A stretch of 64,000 nt of DNA from Areca catechu (lineage: Eukaryota; Streptophyta; Magnoliopsida; Arecales; Arecaceae). A model generated the notes under the pieces. That model had not been told where the DNA came from, made no database searches, and worked only from the letters and a program-made list of their open reading frames with translations. Of the stretch, positions 30,801 through 44,335 are shown one piece after another. Both the position numbers and the translations under genes were made by a program. The stretch is from the NCBI GenBank assembly GCA_021397845.1, contig CM038047.1, positions 40,651,210 to 40,715,209 of the forward strand. Reading direction: 5' to 3'. Each line of letters begins with the position of its first letter. The stretch's first letter is position 1.

Positions 30801-33800
30801 ACCGTAAGGGACAAGCTTGAAAGCAAAAAAGATGGATATACATAGATTATGTGATCCAGATGATTAAAATGAAGGGCAAAAAGGGTCAAGTTGGGTCCAT
30901 GCTGGGTCACATATGGCCCAAAATCAAAAGATATGGCTTGCCGTTAGCTAATTATGTGAAGGCATATTGAGGAGTTTTGAGATATCAGGGATTTCCAGCT
31001 AGCTAATAGGAAGTCTACATTTTTCTGGTTTCCCAGAGTTTGCCAGATTTAAGAGATGCACCACGTAAGCTTTATATATTTTCTAAATTGACTCAATTAG
31101 TTGCTTAGTTAGTCATATCCTTACAAAATAATGGACAAGATCAGGGGAAAGAATAGCCCTTATGGAAGTAGCTCTTATGGAATAGAACATAACAACAAAA
31201 GCCAACTAGCTCTCATGGAAGGGAGCATAGCTCTTTTCTACTCTACTTTCTGCTATGTTATCATTTACCTGCACTGACATGCACTAAAGCTAAGACTAGA
31301 TCTAACTGCAATGTCCCACAAACTATGCAAAGAGAATTTGACACCCAATAGCCTATTGTTGCATTTACCCAGAGGGTTGCAAATTGCAACCTTAAATTTA
31401 CTTTTTTTCTTACCTTTTATTCTTCTTCCCAATTACTGATAAATTTACTTTTTTTCTTACCTTTTATTCTTCTTCCCAATTACTGATTTACATTAAGATT
31501 CTGAAGCAGATCTCAGCATAACGTTCCCAGTTACCTTTCATTTTTAGGAACAGTTATCAAGACTTTTTCCTTGCAAATTATAACCACCATCAATCTAATT
31601 CCCTATTTGTTCCAAACTTTTGAACCCTAAATTCCATTGTACACCAGTCATTTCCACTAATAACCCTGACTCAAGTTGTTTGATCATAGAACAACAGCAC
31701 ATATTAATTATTTACATCATTATTGTCCACAATGTATAGTAATTTTGAACTATTTGCAAACAAATGTTTTGGAAACTACATAAAAATTAATTGAAGCAAC
31801 TAGTTGCCAGGAGGGCAAAAGGGTTTGACTTGACTCTGTTATCAGCCCTACATAGATCAACAATTAGGACTATCATTTTTTTTTTTCCTTTTTATAGAGC
31901 ACAACCCAATAAGGGAAGAATAATCAAGATTTTACAGAAAAGAATCAAAGATTTTCAGCTAGCGATTACAAAATCATACCTTCCATTTTTTTTCGAGATC
32001 TGGACAAGATTTGAGGAATATTTGATTTGGCCTTTAATCATTTCCTTCAACATAAGACTTGTAGGTGGACTCAATCTAGTAGTTAGCCAACCCCTTATCC
32101 TTAAAACATAATAACAGAGAAGCCTGCTGAAGAATAAGCATGTCATTAAAGGTGGAAAAAGACAAATGCAACTGACATTTCCATTCTTTATTTTCTCATT
32201 TCTTTTTTTCTTCTTTTGCTCTCCCATTTACTCTACCATTGATTACCTGAGTCAACTTGTAACAAATCTAAACACAGTTATAATTAATTGATGGCAATTA
32301 TATCCAGAGACTGCTGAGGCACTTCTAAATGCCCAAGGACTTCTTGCTTGCCCAGATGGATTCAATGATTGCACCAATAGAATCTCGTCACATCCCTTTT
32401 ACTCTCTGTTATTCTTTCAAATTTTTGTTTATATCCAGATCAACAAGCAAGCCCGACCACAATTATCCATCTTTATTGTCCTACAGACTGCTAAAACAAC
32501 TTTTTCCTTTCAATTTGTAATTTTCATCAATCTTCCTCTTATTAGAATTGAAACCTAAGGGCCCTAATCTGCATCATACACCAATTATTTCTTTTCTGAC
32601 CTTTGCCCCGTTATGTTAATGCCCATAAATCAGCACCACAAATCAATTCTTAAGACCAGGATAACCCAACAGCTTTGATCCATTTGACCTGCTCGTCTAC
32701 CCATATTTGGATGACCACATCAATTAGTAACAGAGGCACGTCAAGAATGGCTTATTTCTCTCTTCAGACATATTCTACAAATAAGCCAGGTTGCCTTTGT
32801 TTTCGGCGTCTCCCATGAACAAATAAACCCATTGAGGAACACTTTAACAAGAGAAATGGGCTAAATCAACAAGATCATAAATTCACAATATCCATTACTT
32901 TCCAGAGACCATTATGTTCTAAATAACCCAAAAGAAGTCCAAGTTAATATGTTTACAAATTCACAGCTCTTTCCTCTGAACCATGCTGTTTAAGCATCAC
33001 AGCATAAGGAATATGCAAGCAAAGCTATTCATTACATTTTGAAAGAGTTTTTAAAGTTTTCTTTAGTAGTTTGCAAGCATTTTTTTGATTGAGATCGAGC
33101 TCTTTTGTCTAATTCCTAAGAACCCTTCCCCAAATTTCACTTGCATCAACTTCTATCTTCCTTACAGAAATACACCAATAATATGCTTATATGTTTTCCA
33201 AGGTTCTCATTATCCTTCTTCTAGTATTTTCACCATCAATGAATCTAGTCCACATTTCATGTTTCATTAAAGAATTATCATAATCCTTAAGATCAGCAAG
33301 TTCAAGACCTAGGCCTCTTTCCCATTCATGACCTAATTAATATCACCCTTTTGTAGACTTGAAGTTTCCAGATTTTCCACCTGAGAGATGTTACAACTTT
33401 CTTCTTCTACATTAATCTGGAGTTTATTCACATAAAGCCTGACATGTTTGAATCATAGTAAATTTTGAATCTTTTTTGTGTACAATCTAGTAAAGTAGGA
33501 AAACATCCATGAGAATCACCATTCTGTTATTATATGCTTTCTCTGGCATCTTTCAGAAGCCAAACAGAGCCATAGGATGTCATCTTCCCGTAAAAGCCTT
33601 AGCTGTAATATATCTTTCTTCATACACCATCCACCATCACTAATAAAGTTTCTCAATGATTATTCTAAATGCATATAAACCTGTGAGAATTTGGGCTCTA
33701 ATTAAATTTCAGTCAGGTAATGATTATGATTTTCACAATTTGCTAACTCAATAAACAAAATGGTATCTCATCCACAAGACTAGTAATGCTTGACTCACAA

Positions 33801-36800
33801 TAGAGACCAGCTTTCACATTTGTACTAAAAAGAAGACCAGTTTTTGCATGAATTTTTAAGAGCATAAACAGCTATGGTCATAGAAGACATCAGAGAATCT
33901 AAATTATCTTAATTGTGGATAACCGATAGCGAGAACAATTAGTTTGAGAAAGATGGAACTCATAGACAATGAACAACATAATAGGTTAAGAAATGCATAC
34001 ACATTACGAAGAGCAAATATGGAAGCACACTCTTCTTCAAGTTTGTCCAAGGGAACTGAAGATGTTCCTAGTAATAGAATGGGAAGATTGGATGGCAGTT
34101 CCTCCAAAAGAGTCATCAAGACAGCCTTAAGCTGCTCATGTGCCTGAAATATATACATATAACAATCAGGAAAAAATATATTATTAATAAGATATGCATC
34201 CATTAAAAGTTAAATACTGCATCTGCATACTCACGGTTTCCCACCAAATATGAAATTGTGGTAAGTAAAGTATAGAAGGTGTTGTTCGTCTTGCTTCACC
34301 AAATATATGTACCAAAGCCTCTTCTGGAGTCTTTGCACTTGGATCAGAAAGAAGAGAAGGAAGCCCAAGAGAGTGAACAGGAAATTTCTCCAATTCATGC
34401 AAGATGGCTGGCCCAACATGATCCTGTTAAATGGAAAAGTTTTTAGACTGTTGCATTAACAATAACTAACAATTTTGCATATTAAATAAGGTTCAAGATC
34501 AGTACCAGCCCGACACTTTCATCACCACATATCAAAAGGCGAGGCTTATAAACAAGAGACAGCACAGAACCATAAGAAAGAATAGACAGCTTGCTCACAT
34601 CAAAAGCTGAAAGACATGGAAAAATATCAGACATAAGTTCCATGATCCTTTTCAAGATGTCTTTTCAGACATGGAGCAACAACTGAAGACAGCGGCCTGG
34701 AGTGCACAATGGATCCTCTGTGAGCAGCAGGTGTGATTGTAGACATGGCTTCTAAGAAATGATATTTTTCCACATTAATGGAATCAACATCTATGACAAA
34801 CTTGTCATCACTAGTATACACTTGAGGATACTTCTCACGAAAAGCCCGGATGGCAGCTTCTGTACATAGAGCTTTCAAATCTGCTCCACAATATCCAACA
34901 CAACTAGCAGCAAGTTCCATCCTCAACTCCTTCGATGGGGGCTCCTTCCATTTGCGTGTATGAATATCTAATATTTCAGCACGTGCTTCATAACCAGGTA
35001 AAGGAAAAATAAATTCGCGGTCAAAGCGACCAGGGCGGCGCAAAGCACCATCAATAGCATCAATTCTATTGGTTGCTCCTATCAAAACAACTTGCCCACG
35101 GGAATCAAGACCATCCATCAAAGCAAGTAAAGTCGAAACAATAGAATTGTGAATCTGTTCTTGTTTGCTTGATCTAACCGGAGCAAGGCCATCTATTTCA
35201 TCAAAAAAAATAATGGATGGTTGATTTCTTTGAGCTTCTTCAAAGAGCAATTTCAGTTGTCTCTCTGCCTCTCCAACCCATTTACTAAGAACGTCAGCTC
35301 CCTTGCGCATGTAAAAATTAACCTTCTGACCAGCCTTCGAGGCAGCACAAGCTAATGCTCTAGCAATTAGTGTTTTTCCTGTGCCAGGAGGACCACACAG
35401 AAGTACTCCCCTAGGAGGAGTGATGTGATAATTTGCAAAGAAATCAGGATATAGTAAGGGGAAAAATACCATTTCCTTTAATGCATCAATATATTCTGAC
35501 AAACCCCCTATGTCATCAAAACTGACACTTTCATCAACTTGTAAAGGCTGAATGTCTGCCCCTCCCTTTGAACTCGGCCCAGCAGTTTGAACACCTGTAG
35601 TAAGAGAAGCAATATTGTCACCTTGGTGAATCCACCCAGATGCAGCTACATTCAGTCCCCACGTTGTTGAACTGTGCATATCTAAACCCCCCAAAAGCCA
35701 TGGCGTCCCACCTCTACCACCACTTCTCATCCATGGAATAGCTGGACCTTGATCCATTTCATCCACAAGAAGGAATCATCAGAATCATCAGGTAATGACA
35801 AACGGTGTCGCTTATGAACTCGAGATCCACCTTTCCTTAGATACTTAGGGTTTTTGGAGCCCATTCCATGATGCAGTACTCTGCGAGGGGACCGTGGTCT
35901 CTGTTTCCCCTCTTTCTCAGGAGAAAGTCGGCGAACCTCTGCACGGTTCCGTAGGTCATATCTCCTCCTACCTTCCTGTTCTTCCTCACCATCTTCATCA
36001 TCCCCATCTTCCTCTGCTTCATCCTCCCCATCACCTTCCTCTTCATTTCCACCATCCTCCTCAACATCATTTCCATTTTCTGTCTCATCTTGTGCAGCTT
36101 GCGCTTCAGAACTTTCTTGTTCATCCTCCGATTCTTGAAACGGTCGCATTCTTGTTCTCCTCAATGATCTTCTAGGCCGTAAACCTTCGCGGCGGGGAAG
36201 GGATTTAGTATTTGGGATCTTTCTGTTCCTTGGAGAGGCTGATACTTCATCATGACTTGCATTGTTTTCTACCTTATTTTTAGAAGAGCGATATCTCGGT
36301 CTCTGTATGAGAATCAGAACCAGCAGTTGTGAACAATTAGTTAGCCAAAACAGCAAGAAGATTTTCACTTTTCAAGCTCCTAAGACACCAAGCTAATAAC
36401 TGACCTCAAAAAACATTCCAGGCATGGGAGAGTTTAAAACCTCACCATTAAATCATCATCATCATCTGTTCGGGAGCTGTCTGTTTCATAATCTTCCAGA
36501 TTTATAGATATCTTTCTTTTTCTTGTGGAACGGCGAAGATTTGCAGCAATAGACTGTTGAGAGAAGAATAGCAGGTATTAGAACCTGAAAGGTGCTAAGT
36601 CATACATAATAAGAGAATAACAGAATGAAGCAAAGTTGAAAGGCCATATGCATGTAGAAGCAGAAGATGCATATGCCATATCTCATAAGTAATGGCAGAA
36701 GATACAGAGTCTACAGAAGATGAACTATAAAGCACAAGAAGTTTCAAAATTTTCATCTGATGTAAGACTCATACAGCATGAATTCCCCCAATAAAGTCGA

Positions 36801-39800
36801 TGAAACTAAATTTAAGATGTAAACTGTACCAAAGTTCCATCTTATGCCCATGAAGGGGGAATTTGACAATACAAGACTTAACATAACAGGAGAAAATAAA
36901 CACCTAAAAGCAGCAAAACGGGTTCCACACAGACTTCTGTAGAAAATACTCCACTAGATGAGGGCCAAAGATGGTCGGTGATTATTTCACAATAATGTAT
37001 GTGCAGTATGCCTTCAAGCCAATCATACAAGCAGTTGAGTGCACTTTTGCTACCCAAGAAGACTTTAGTGCTTCATCCAAAATGTTGGTGTTTTATTCTG
37101 AAAAAAACATTTCAGCATAAATGTTTTTAAGCATTACAAAAAAATAGCTAATTCTGATTGGTTGCTATACTTAGTCAAGGGTTCCCCCAACGGTTCTATC
37201 CAATTACAACCCCAGGCGGATGTTGATAAGAACCGCAAAATTCCGAAAATTCACAAAAATAAGTCAACTGTTCAACCAACAATTAGACAGACCAGCAACG
37301 AAAGAATAATGTAACAATAATTTGCTAATATTTTTCACATGAAGAGTAAATTTTAGTGTAAATCGAATACTAGGAGGGAAAAAGAAAGATGATAGGGATT
37401 TGGTTTGATCCTGTGTTTGGTAAAAGGAAGATAATTACATGAAACCTCCCAGATTTAACAAAGAAGAATAAATTTCTATCTAAAGCTCTTAGATAATTAC
37501 AAAAGTAACAGCCTCCAAAAGGTATCATGGCGAACTGGTATGATTCATCTTTTTCCTTGACCTATCTAAACCCCAAAGAGAAAGATCAAATGCAACCAGA
37601 GTAAATGTGGACCTCACCATTTAGTAAATGAAATGAGTTAAATTTTGAAAAAAAATTAATGATGCTACATAAATTGATCCATAATATCAAGTTATCAACC
37701 CCATATAGATAGGACAAGGCTTGGCAGTTATAGCAACTGCCAGATCTATTAGCTTTAAATTATATGTTTGGCAACCAATCTACCTTATAACTTTCTGGCA
37801 GATAATGCCTATAAATAGTTCCAATGGTACGACACTAAGATATCAAGAATCACTCCTAGCCTTCAATCATATCCAAAGTTCATAAATTCATTATATAACA
37901 GACATGCTGGAGCTTTAGACAATTGTGTCTTTTGATCTCAATCATGATGTTAATGCATCAGATCATTATGGGATAAAGAAAATAATAAATTCAAGTCATC
38001 AGAAGTGAATGGACAATTAACATGTAATCAGAAGCAGCAAATCTATGGCACTTTCTTTTGTGATGAATCATATCTATGAATTTCCTCATACTTCTTTGCA
38101 GGATTCTCATGATCTTGAACCCTTCGTGATGCTTCTTTAGAGAATTTACCATATTGAACTTCTATGATAGAATGTTGCTTGTCAATCCCCTCATCCATCA
38201 AACTAGCTTCATCAGAATTTTCTCTCACCTAAGATCTTCTCTGGGCATCATTCATTATATATTGTCCTTGCAGCTTCCCAAGCTCCAAAACAGCAAAACC
38301 AACATCCATGGTATGAGACTAACTTACTCAAGTACAACTAGGATGATATCAGACATACATGAAAAGTAAATGTGATCTCAAATCAGATTTGAATAACAGA
38401 AGCAGAGAGAGGATCAGTGATTTAGCCAAGTTCACAAGCAAAAGGAGAAAACAATCACATGGAATCAGTCGTGTGTTAATAAAGAAAACCAGTTTTTTTA
38501 TTGGATTTCACATGCCTTGGAAATACATAAAAGCAGTGGCCTTTTGGATGGACCATTCCCAATCAATATGATCCATAAACTTTCCTAATTAAAAATGGAT
38601 CCTTATCTATCAACCTTTCAAAAACAAGATATATCTCCAATTGGAGTGACGAAAAGCCCAACATTTAATGCACATAAAAGAGAAAAAAATTAAGAAAGAG
38701 GAAATGTAAGAAAATGTTTTCTAAAAAGATAGATCTCTGGCTGTGAAACTATGCTTTAAACAACCAATCTGACACATAGGACATCCTTAAGATTAGCCAC
38801 AAAATAGTTCAAAAATTCAAAATTGAGGAAAAAAATAATTATTACTAGACCCATTTAATATTCAAGTTACATCACACAAGCACAAATAATAGGATGAAAT
38901 AATCTAATCCAGCATAAAAGATAAAACATAAATTCACCGATATTCATCGAGTTTTCCTAGAGCTCTCATGCATGTCTTCAAAATGATTCAAATTCCATGA
39001 CACTTTGAGAAAAGTATGGAGGAAGTGCAATATGTTTGATTTACTAATGCAAGGGTTGACCCAGAATAATGCAAATGATTCAAGAAAAGTTCTGAATTAA
39101 CCACAATAAGCATCACCTAACTTTAAAGGTATATGAAGCAAATGTGGAGCTAATTAACAATGCCAATAGACTGGACCAATATGTCAATAAGGCCAGCTTC
39201 AACCAATTTATCTTTGTCCCTATTAAAATAAATCTGTATGTCTATGTATCCAGAGGAACCATAAAGCATGGAGGTACAAACTAGAACATCATCAAGTTTA
39301 ACTTTCTTTAATTTGAGCAACAGTCTCGAGTTTGATATCTAAAAATCATTTAATCCTTATGATGGAAATCCTTAGATAATGGAGAACCCCTTGATGAGAT
39401 GAATCTCATGCACACTTATAGGTTATCGGTTGCCTCCAAGAATGCCTGCATGTTGTTTTCACATGCATGCATGATTAAAGTGCGCCTATAGTACATGTAT
39501 ACAGGCATGTACAAGGTTCAATTTGCTAAATCTTATTTCTTTGGGCTGAATAAAAAGTTAATTTTTTCAAGAACAAGATCTAAGAAAAGAAACTGAATAA
39601 TGTTTTCATGAATGTCAATTATTATAGGTACCTTTGATGACAGATGATCAAACATGAAAATTCAATTACATGTAGAACTCTCGGCTAAAAAATGTGCTGA
39701 AATTATCTGCTTTCCCGATTCATAAGCATTAAAAATCCACTTTAGTTGAGTTACATTGTGTGGAGACATTTGGAGTTACATTTTGTAACTGATTTATATT

Positions 39801-40733
39801 TGCTGGGAAAACATAGTTTTGTGCCATTGGCTCTATCTATGAACAGACTAATGATAACTAGTTAGGTGTTTCAGGAAATGAGGACAAATGTTTCTCTACA
39901 AGTTCAATCTTCATATTAGTTTCAGTTGGGCCTGCAGTTTATAGAATATTATCTATTTTTTAAAAAAAAGCGACAGAATCCTCACTTGAATTAAAAAATG
40001 GCGGTGCAGTGCAGAAGGAAGATTTTCACACATTAATTATTATTAAATATCACCTTTTTGCAGTTAACCCCATCAAAGGACAATGTCATCTCCCACTTAG
40101 GGTGCATGCTGAAGCTAAGTGAAGAACTGTCTCCCCCCACCCCGCTTTTTTTCTTTCTAATATTAATATCTGCTGCCCATGTATCAGATTGGCTCCCTCC
40201 ATGGGCTGCAGTTTACTTGACCAGAGACGATGAGGATGGTGTATCTGCATGCCCATGCATATCCTATCCACGATGTATTATTGTCCCCTCCTAATACAAA
40301 TGCAATACAGACTACCTATATGCCCTGATCATTATACCTTGATGCGTAGATAAGTAGAGACCATAAGAAAAATGAAATTATAACTGGCAGATAACCATTT
40401 AAAGCAAAAGCCAATGATTTCAGGATTGGCGCCTGATTTGCTTTCACAAAATTTTTCTAACTACCATCATCTAATTAAAAAAAAGGAACCATCTAGAACT
40501 AATAGGCAATGTCGAATCTCTTACATCAGAGGGGGGAGCCTGGGCCGGCCGATTCCTCGGCCTCAGTAGCTTCTTTGCAATCTGCGACGCTGCAGTCCTC
40601 TTCTTGGTTTTCATCTTCTTCCTTATCGGGGGCTTAAAATACAGATAGGCACGGCCAAAATACTTGGGCCGCTGCCGGAGCCTATCGCTGGTCCGCAACG
40701 GCCTGACCTCCTCTTCATCTCTTTTGAATCCAT
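24873..40733 (-). CDS. BRAT1: Bromodomain AAA-ATPase, ATAD2 class (At1g05910/BRAT1 homologue)
   Basis: Exons, 5' to 3': 40733-40525, 36553-36446, 36302-34506, 34423-34235, 34143-34001, 30379-30134, 29379-29193, 28963-28898, 28803-28554, 25279-24873; all junctions keep phase. The conceptual product is about 1200 residues, matching the plant family (~1210). Order: TSDRLRQRPKYFGRAYLYF box; basic/acidic low-complexity region (~110-300); AAA domain with Walker A GPPGTGKT (35371-35394), Walker B IIFFDEID (~35197-35220), sensor ATNR and RRPGRFDREF; a degenerate second AAA part (LEELPSNLPILLLGTSS); a bromodomain over three exons with the acetyl-lysine-contacting Asn in AKAYNGDD; C-terminal helix MERTEDYGVPQLERLYTRV. 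Family role: nuclear reader of acetylated histones; Arabidopsis BRAT1 opposes transcriptional silencing. The start is placed at 40733 (MDSKEMKRRSG), one base out of frame with the rest of the exon; two more single-base shifts occur near 35768 and 34655. Sequence errors are likelier than loss of function because all motifs are intact. Confidence 0.88.
25690..26125. repeat. GGCCC/GAGCCCG-rich inverted repeat element
   Basis: A GC-rich island in the last intron of the AAA-ATPase gene. Its outer parts are inverted relatives (left 'ggcccgagcccgg', right 'gctcgagcaggcc'), surrounding an AT-rich centre. Such GGCCCGAGCC-type ends are common in plant MITEs. Exact ends and target duplication were not resolved. 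Confidence 0.4.
27788..27989. mobile_element. 202 bp hAT-type MITE, sister of the exonic element at 6186
   Basis: It begins CAAGGTTTTAAATC and ends GACTTGAATTCTAG. It aligns along its length with the reverse complement of 6186-6399 (shared blocks 'ccaatcaggatgctaggac' against 'ccaatcaggat', 'cctgacacatgggaa', 'ccccatcccagtgtc'). Flanks are TGCTTAAT (27780-27787) and TGCTTGAT (27990-27997), an 8 bp target duplication with one mismatch. It lies in the last intron of the AAA-ATPase gene. Confidence 0.8.
31394..31487. repeat. Perfect 47 bp tandem duplication
   Basis: 31394-31440 and 31441-31487 are identical and begin AAATTTACTTTTTTTCTTAC. It lies inside the 3.6 kb intron (30380-34000) of the AAA-ATPase gene, in which no other feature was recognised. 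Perfect identity means a recent event or an assembly slip. Confidence 0.9.
36554..40524. other. 4 kb first coding intron of the AAA-ATPase gene
   Basis: AT-rich sequence between exons 40733-40525 and 36553-36446. I see no exon, no transposon termini and no RNA gene in it. Reading frames of 60-80 codons on both strands are uninformative. Confidence 0.6.
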
Positions 40734-40776
40734 CAAGCGCTAGCTCCCTGGCTCGATCCCAGCATTGCAAACCCAA

Positions 40777-41360
40777 CTGCCAGCGAGATCAAAAGCGAAT
40801 TAAAACCCAAAAAGAGGAACGACCTTCCGAACCCTAGAATCAAATCCTCGGATAAACCCTAAACCGCCCGAGTATAATGCCCCATGAAGCACCCAAGATC
40901 GCTGCTTTTTTTCCGATTCCGATGGTAAAAAAAAACCGTTATCTCCCAGCCTCGGAATCAGAGAAAGCGCGCAGATATGGAAAACATGAAATCACGAGAA
41001 GAGAAAATCGAAAACCTAACCTCAAATCTCTGCCATTAGCGACCGGGGATCGTCTTCTTCCCCGCAAGCGAGTCCTCCGCCAGCGAGCGAGCAAGCGAGA
41101 GAGAGAAAGAGAGAGAGCTCTGCTTTGGGGCAGGGGGCGACGAGGGCTCTTTCTTACCTCGCCCTGAAGGAAAGAAACCCTTCTGTGACGGCACGTGTCA
41201 GTAGCACGTGCGCTGCTAGTAGGCTGACCTAAAGTGACCGTCGCGCTACTCTTTCCCCCGCGGACCGCCGGTGCTCCCCGCAAACGGTATCGTAATGGGC
41301 GACGTTGCCGACCGTGAGATTTCGACCAGACGGTTCTGGATTTTATAAAATTATGGTCTA
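40777..41360 (-). promoter_or_regulatory. Promoter / 5' UTR of the AAA-ATPase gene with telo-box, GA tract and two G-boxes
   Basis: Reading on the minus strand, a TATA-like 'attttataaaat' (around 41341-41352) precedes GC-rich sequence. Two CACGTG motifs follow (about 41192-41197 and 41205-41210), then a possible UTR donor GGCGAG|GTAAGA near 41151, a CT/GA tract (41090-41120), and an AAACCCTAAAC telo-box near 40855-40865. A good acceptor (TCTCGCTGGCAG) sits just before 40776, which suggests an intron in the 5' UTR. Motif function is inferred from other plant promoters. Confidence 0.5.
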
Positions 41361-43711
41361 ATCGGCGTCTCTCCTCGATTTGGGACCCAAATGTGAGACC
41401 CTTGCCAGTTACCAAAGGGTAATGCGGGCGTGACCTGTCACGAAGGCCCGGGTAACCATTGGAGAATTGCTCCATTGCCCGTTTCGACCGTTTTGACCGT
41501 TATATGGATTTTAGCTTTATCTTAAAATTTTTTGGGAACAAAATTTGCTTCGAGAATTAATGTTAAGTAGGGCTACCAACGCAAGTTCTACGGCTCACGG
41601 TTAATGAGACCAATAGGAGGAGGCCACGTGAGATATGCTAAATTCCCTACCTCCAAGTAAATTCGAGCACTGTCACCATATCTTAGACTTCACAAAATGT
41701 CTATATTCAATTAAATATACAAGATATTTGGATCATTAGTTGCACAAGAATGTGGACACTTTCCCAATTAACCGCTGCTTGCTAGAAAGAGCTTTGCTAC
41801 ATGTTCGATGCTGCATATCTTAGAATTTTCGGTCATCAATATTTGATCACGATGAAATCCTTGCTATAAAGATCTATCACTTTTCATCTACCTTCATGGA
41901 CTATCATTCTTGCTTCATGTATATCTAAACATGACATATCTCCTTCCTGAGTTTAGAGAACCTTATATACTCGAAGGAAACCATCTAGCCAATTAGCTAG
42001 CTTATTTTCGATCCATCAATATAAGTGTCTATAAGAGGGTTCCATCATTTTCGAGTTACATGATATTATAAGATAAATAGATCCTTGTATGTCTTTCATA
42101 AAGAGCCATAACTTTCAAAACTTCTTTCTTTAATTTTTTTTTTTTTTTTAAAAAAATGCAATGGTCTAAATGCTTCATTACCTCATCATAATGAAAACTA
42201 GTTTAAAGTCTGTATTATTATTCTTGAAACTAAGTTAACTTCATATGCCTTATTTTTATTTTGAAGAATCTTTCCAATAATCTTTGTAGGAACTCACATT
42301 CAGTATCTCAAGAGTATTCATAGCTCGGTATTATAAAATGCGTTCCCACTTAAAGTCCTTGCAAGCCATATCTCACAACCACATCCAAGTCTAAGATGAA
42401 AATATTCTTCATTGAACATGACAAGTATGACAGTGAGTATTGACAACGTTGAAGGATATATCAATATCTTCAACAATCAATATAATACAAGGAAAAATGA
42501 GGAGGAATAGGACAAAGGGAAGTTAGTGTTTAGAAAAAGGAAAAAGGGAAGTTAGAGATAAATATACAAATCCTATACAAAACAACTAAGCAAACCAAGG
42601 AGAAAGTCATATACTTAAATTATGCCAAGCCTCTCAGAAGTAGTTAAAACTACTGCTAGGTATAGAATATTTTAGCATCAAGATAATTTTGAAATCTAGT
42701 AATACCAACATTGTATTCGTAGTAACCCACTACTTTCTTTGATAAATCAAGTTGTAACAATTCAAAATTTTCATTTAAAGTACATTAATTTTTTATCTTT
42801 CACAATGTATTGCAGGGGACAAATGAGACCTGGAAATCTCCCATTATGCAAAAAGCAAGCATTATATAAACTTATGATAAAATTAAACATGACAAATGCC
42901 CTAGTGTTTCTTATCCAAAAAACATATAAAGTATATCCACTTTTGAAAGGATGTCAAGTAGACGCTTCAAAACCTTCTTCTTGTCCTGGCACATCTTTCT
43001 TCAGCCATTATTTTCTATCATGGTACTTTTAAGTCTGACCTACATGATTATAATAGCACAATACATTATATGCACTGATCGATTTTGTTACACCATGTAC
43101 TGCATCTTTGAAAAAATGCTTTCCAACAAAACAATTTTGACTGTAGGAAGTACAAATCGGAAATTTTGCAAGATTTGGTTTATCAATCATAAAATTATTA
43201 AGCTTATCACCATCCAGCAGGCTACTCGGATAAGGAGGAGGGTTTAATTCTAGCTGGAGACAATCCTAGAGAGTTGGAGTGGATATAGGATTAAAAAAAT
43301 GGGGTGATTAGAATTTCCATGTCTCAAAAAAATATTATTGAAATTCTTATTGATCGGTGCAATTTACTGATGGTGGATTTAATCTAATTGATAGATAAAC
43401 CTGGCAACCAGTCTACTTCCCCCTGTCAATTTGTGGATAGCAACAGTCAATAGATTAAGAGTTGTTTTGTCATTGGATAGTGCTTGCACTGACCTAGAAT
43501 ATCAATTTGGGGAAGTTTTCTACTCTCACAAGCTTGCATGGTACAATCCAATTGCCAGCAGCCCTAGGTTAAATTTTTTTTATATATCATATATTTCCAT
43601 GGATCAGCTAGGTGCCTTGTAAGACTTAGGTGACTTCACTTACCTATTAATTTACTGCAAGCCTCTTTTGATTTGGAGTCTTAAATCATTAGACTTTTAG
43701 AGGGGGCATTA

Positions 43712-44062
43712 TCAGCCTTCATACCATTGATTTCCATGCTCTTTATCCTCTTCTTGTAGCATGTTTACCCATAATGTCCAAAGGACAAAAATAGAAAGTA
43801 GCATGTTTACGAGAAATGCCGCATCCCTCCATGTAAAACCAAATTGGCGGGGGTTACTAGGCTCAATTCCACGTGTGCTCGCAAGTGAAAGGAATTTCTT
43901 GTTGGGCGTGTGATTTGCTTGGCCTTGCTCGAAACCATTGCCACACGTGCAACAAATCAAAATCCCTAATAGACATTTCCATCCACGGACCATGGCCTCA
44001 ACCACTAGGAGCAGTGTCCTACATTTAGGGTAGTGCTTTATAAAATTTGTACGTATCAGCAA
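43712..44062 (-). CDS. Hypothetical 116-codon membrane-like frame (weak)
   Basis: It starts ATG at 44062 (MLIRTNFIKHYPKCR) and ends TGA at 43712. It has a Cys-containing segment (LLGILICCTCGNGFEQ), a polar middle and one strongly hydrophobic stretch (AAFLVNMLLSIFVLWTLWV, about residues 80-100) followed by an acidic tail. GC content is a little above its surroundings. I do not recognise it, it has no introns or context that supports it, and it may be a chance frame or a relic of a transposon. Confidence 0.2.
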   Translation of the reverse strand: MLIRTNFIKHYPKCRTLLLVVEAMVRGWKCLLGILICCTCGNGFEQGQANHTPNKKFLSLASTRGIEPSNPRQFGFTWRDAAFLVNMLLSIFVLWTLWVNMLQEEDKEHGNQWYEG

Positions 44063-44335
44063 CCGAACAAAGGTTTGTCAGCAGCCAAAAATGTGCCCTT
44101 TTTTTTTTTTCACCGCAAGTAACATTGATACATTGATACACATACACGTGCAATTTTTTAGTGCTGCCACACGAGTCACAACTTTTCACCCGGATAAGAC
44201 TGCTTCTTCACAGCATCTCCCCACTCGCAATCTTGTATTTATTGTAAACAATAGCATGCATGCATATATCAAATATATATAAATATTTTTTTTTAATGCA
44301 ATTTTTTAGTGCTGCCACACGAATCACAACTCTGG

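Noticed and set aside
35894..36175. His/Leu/Pro-rich plus-strand frame
   Set aside because: It is antisense to the acidic Glu/Asp-rich region of the AAA-ATPase exon.
40939..41475. 178-codon minus-strand frame over the AAA-ATPase promoter
   Set aside because: Arg/Ser-rich translation of GC-rich and GA-repeat UTR sequence; it does not join the first coding exon in a supported way.
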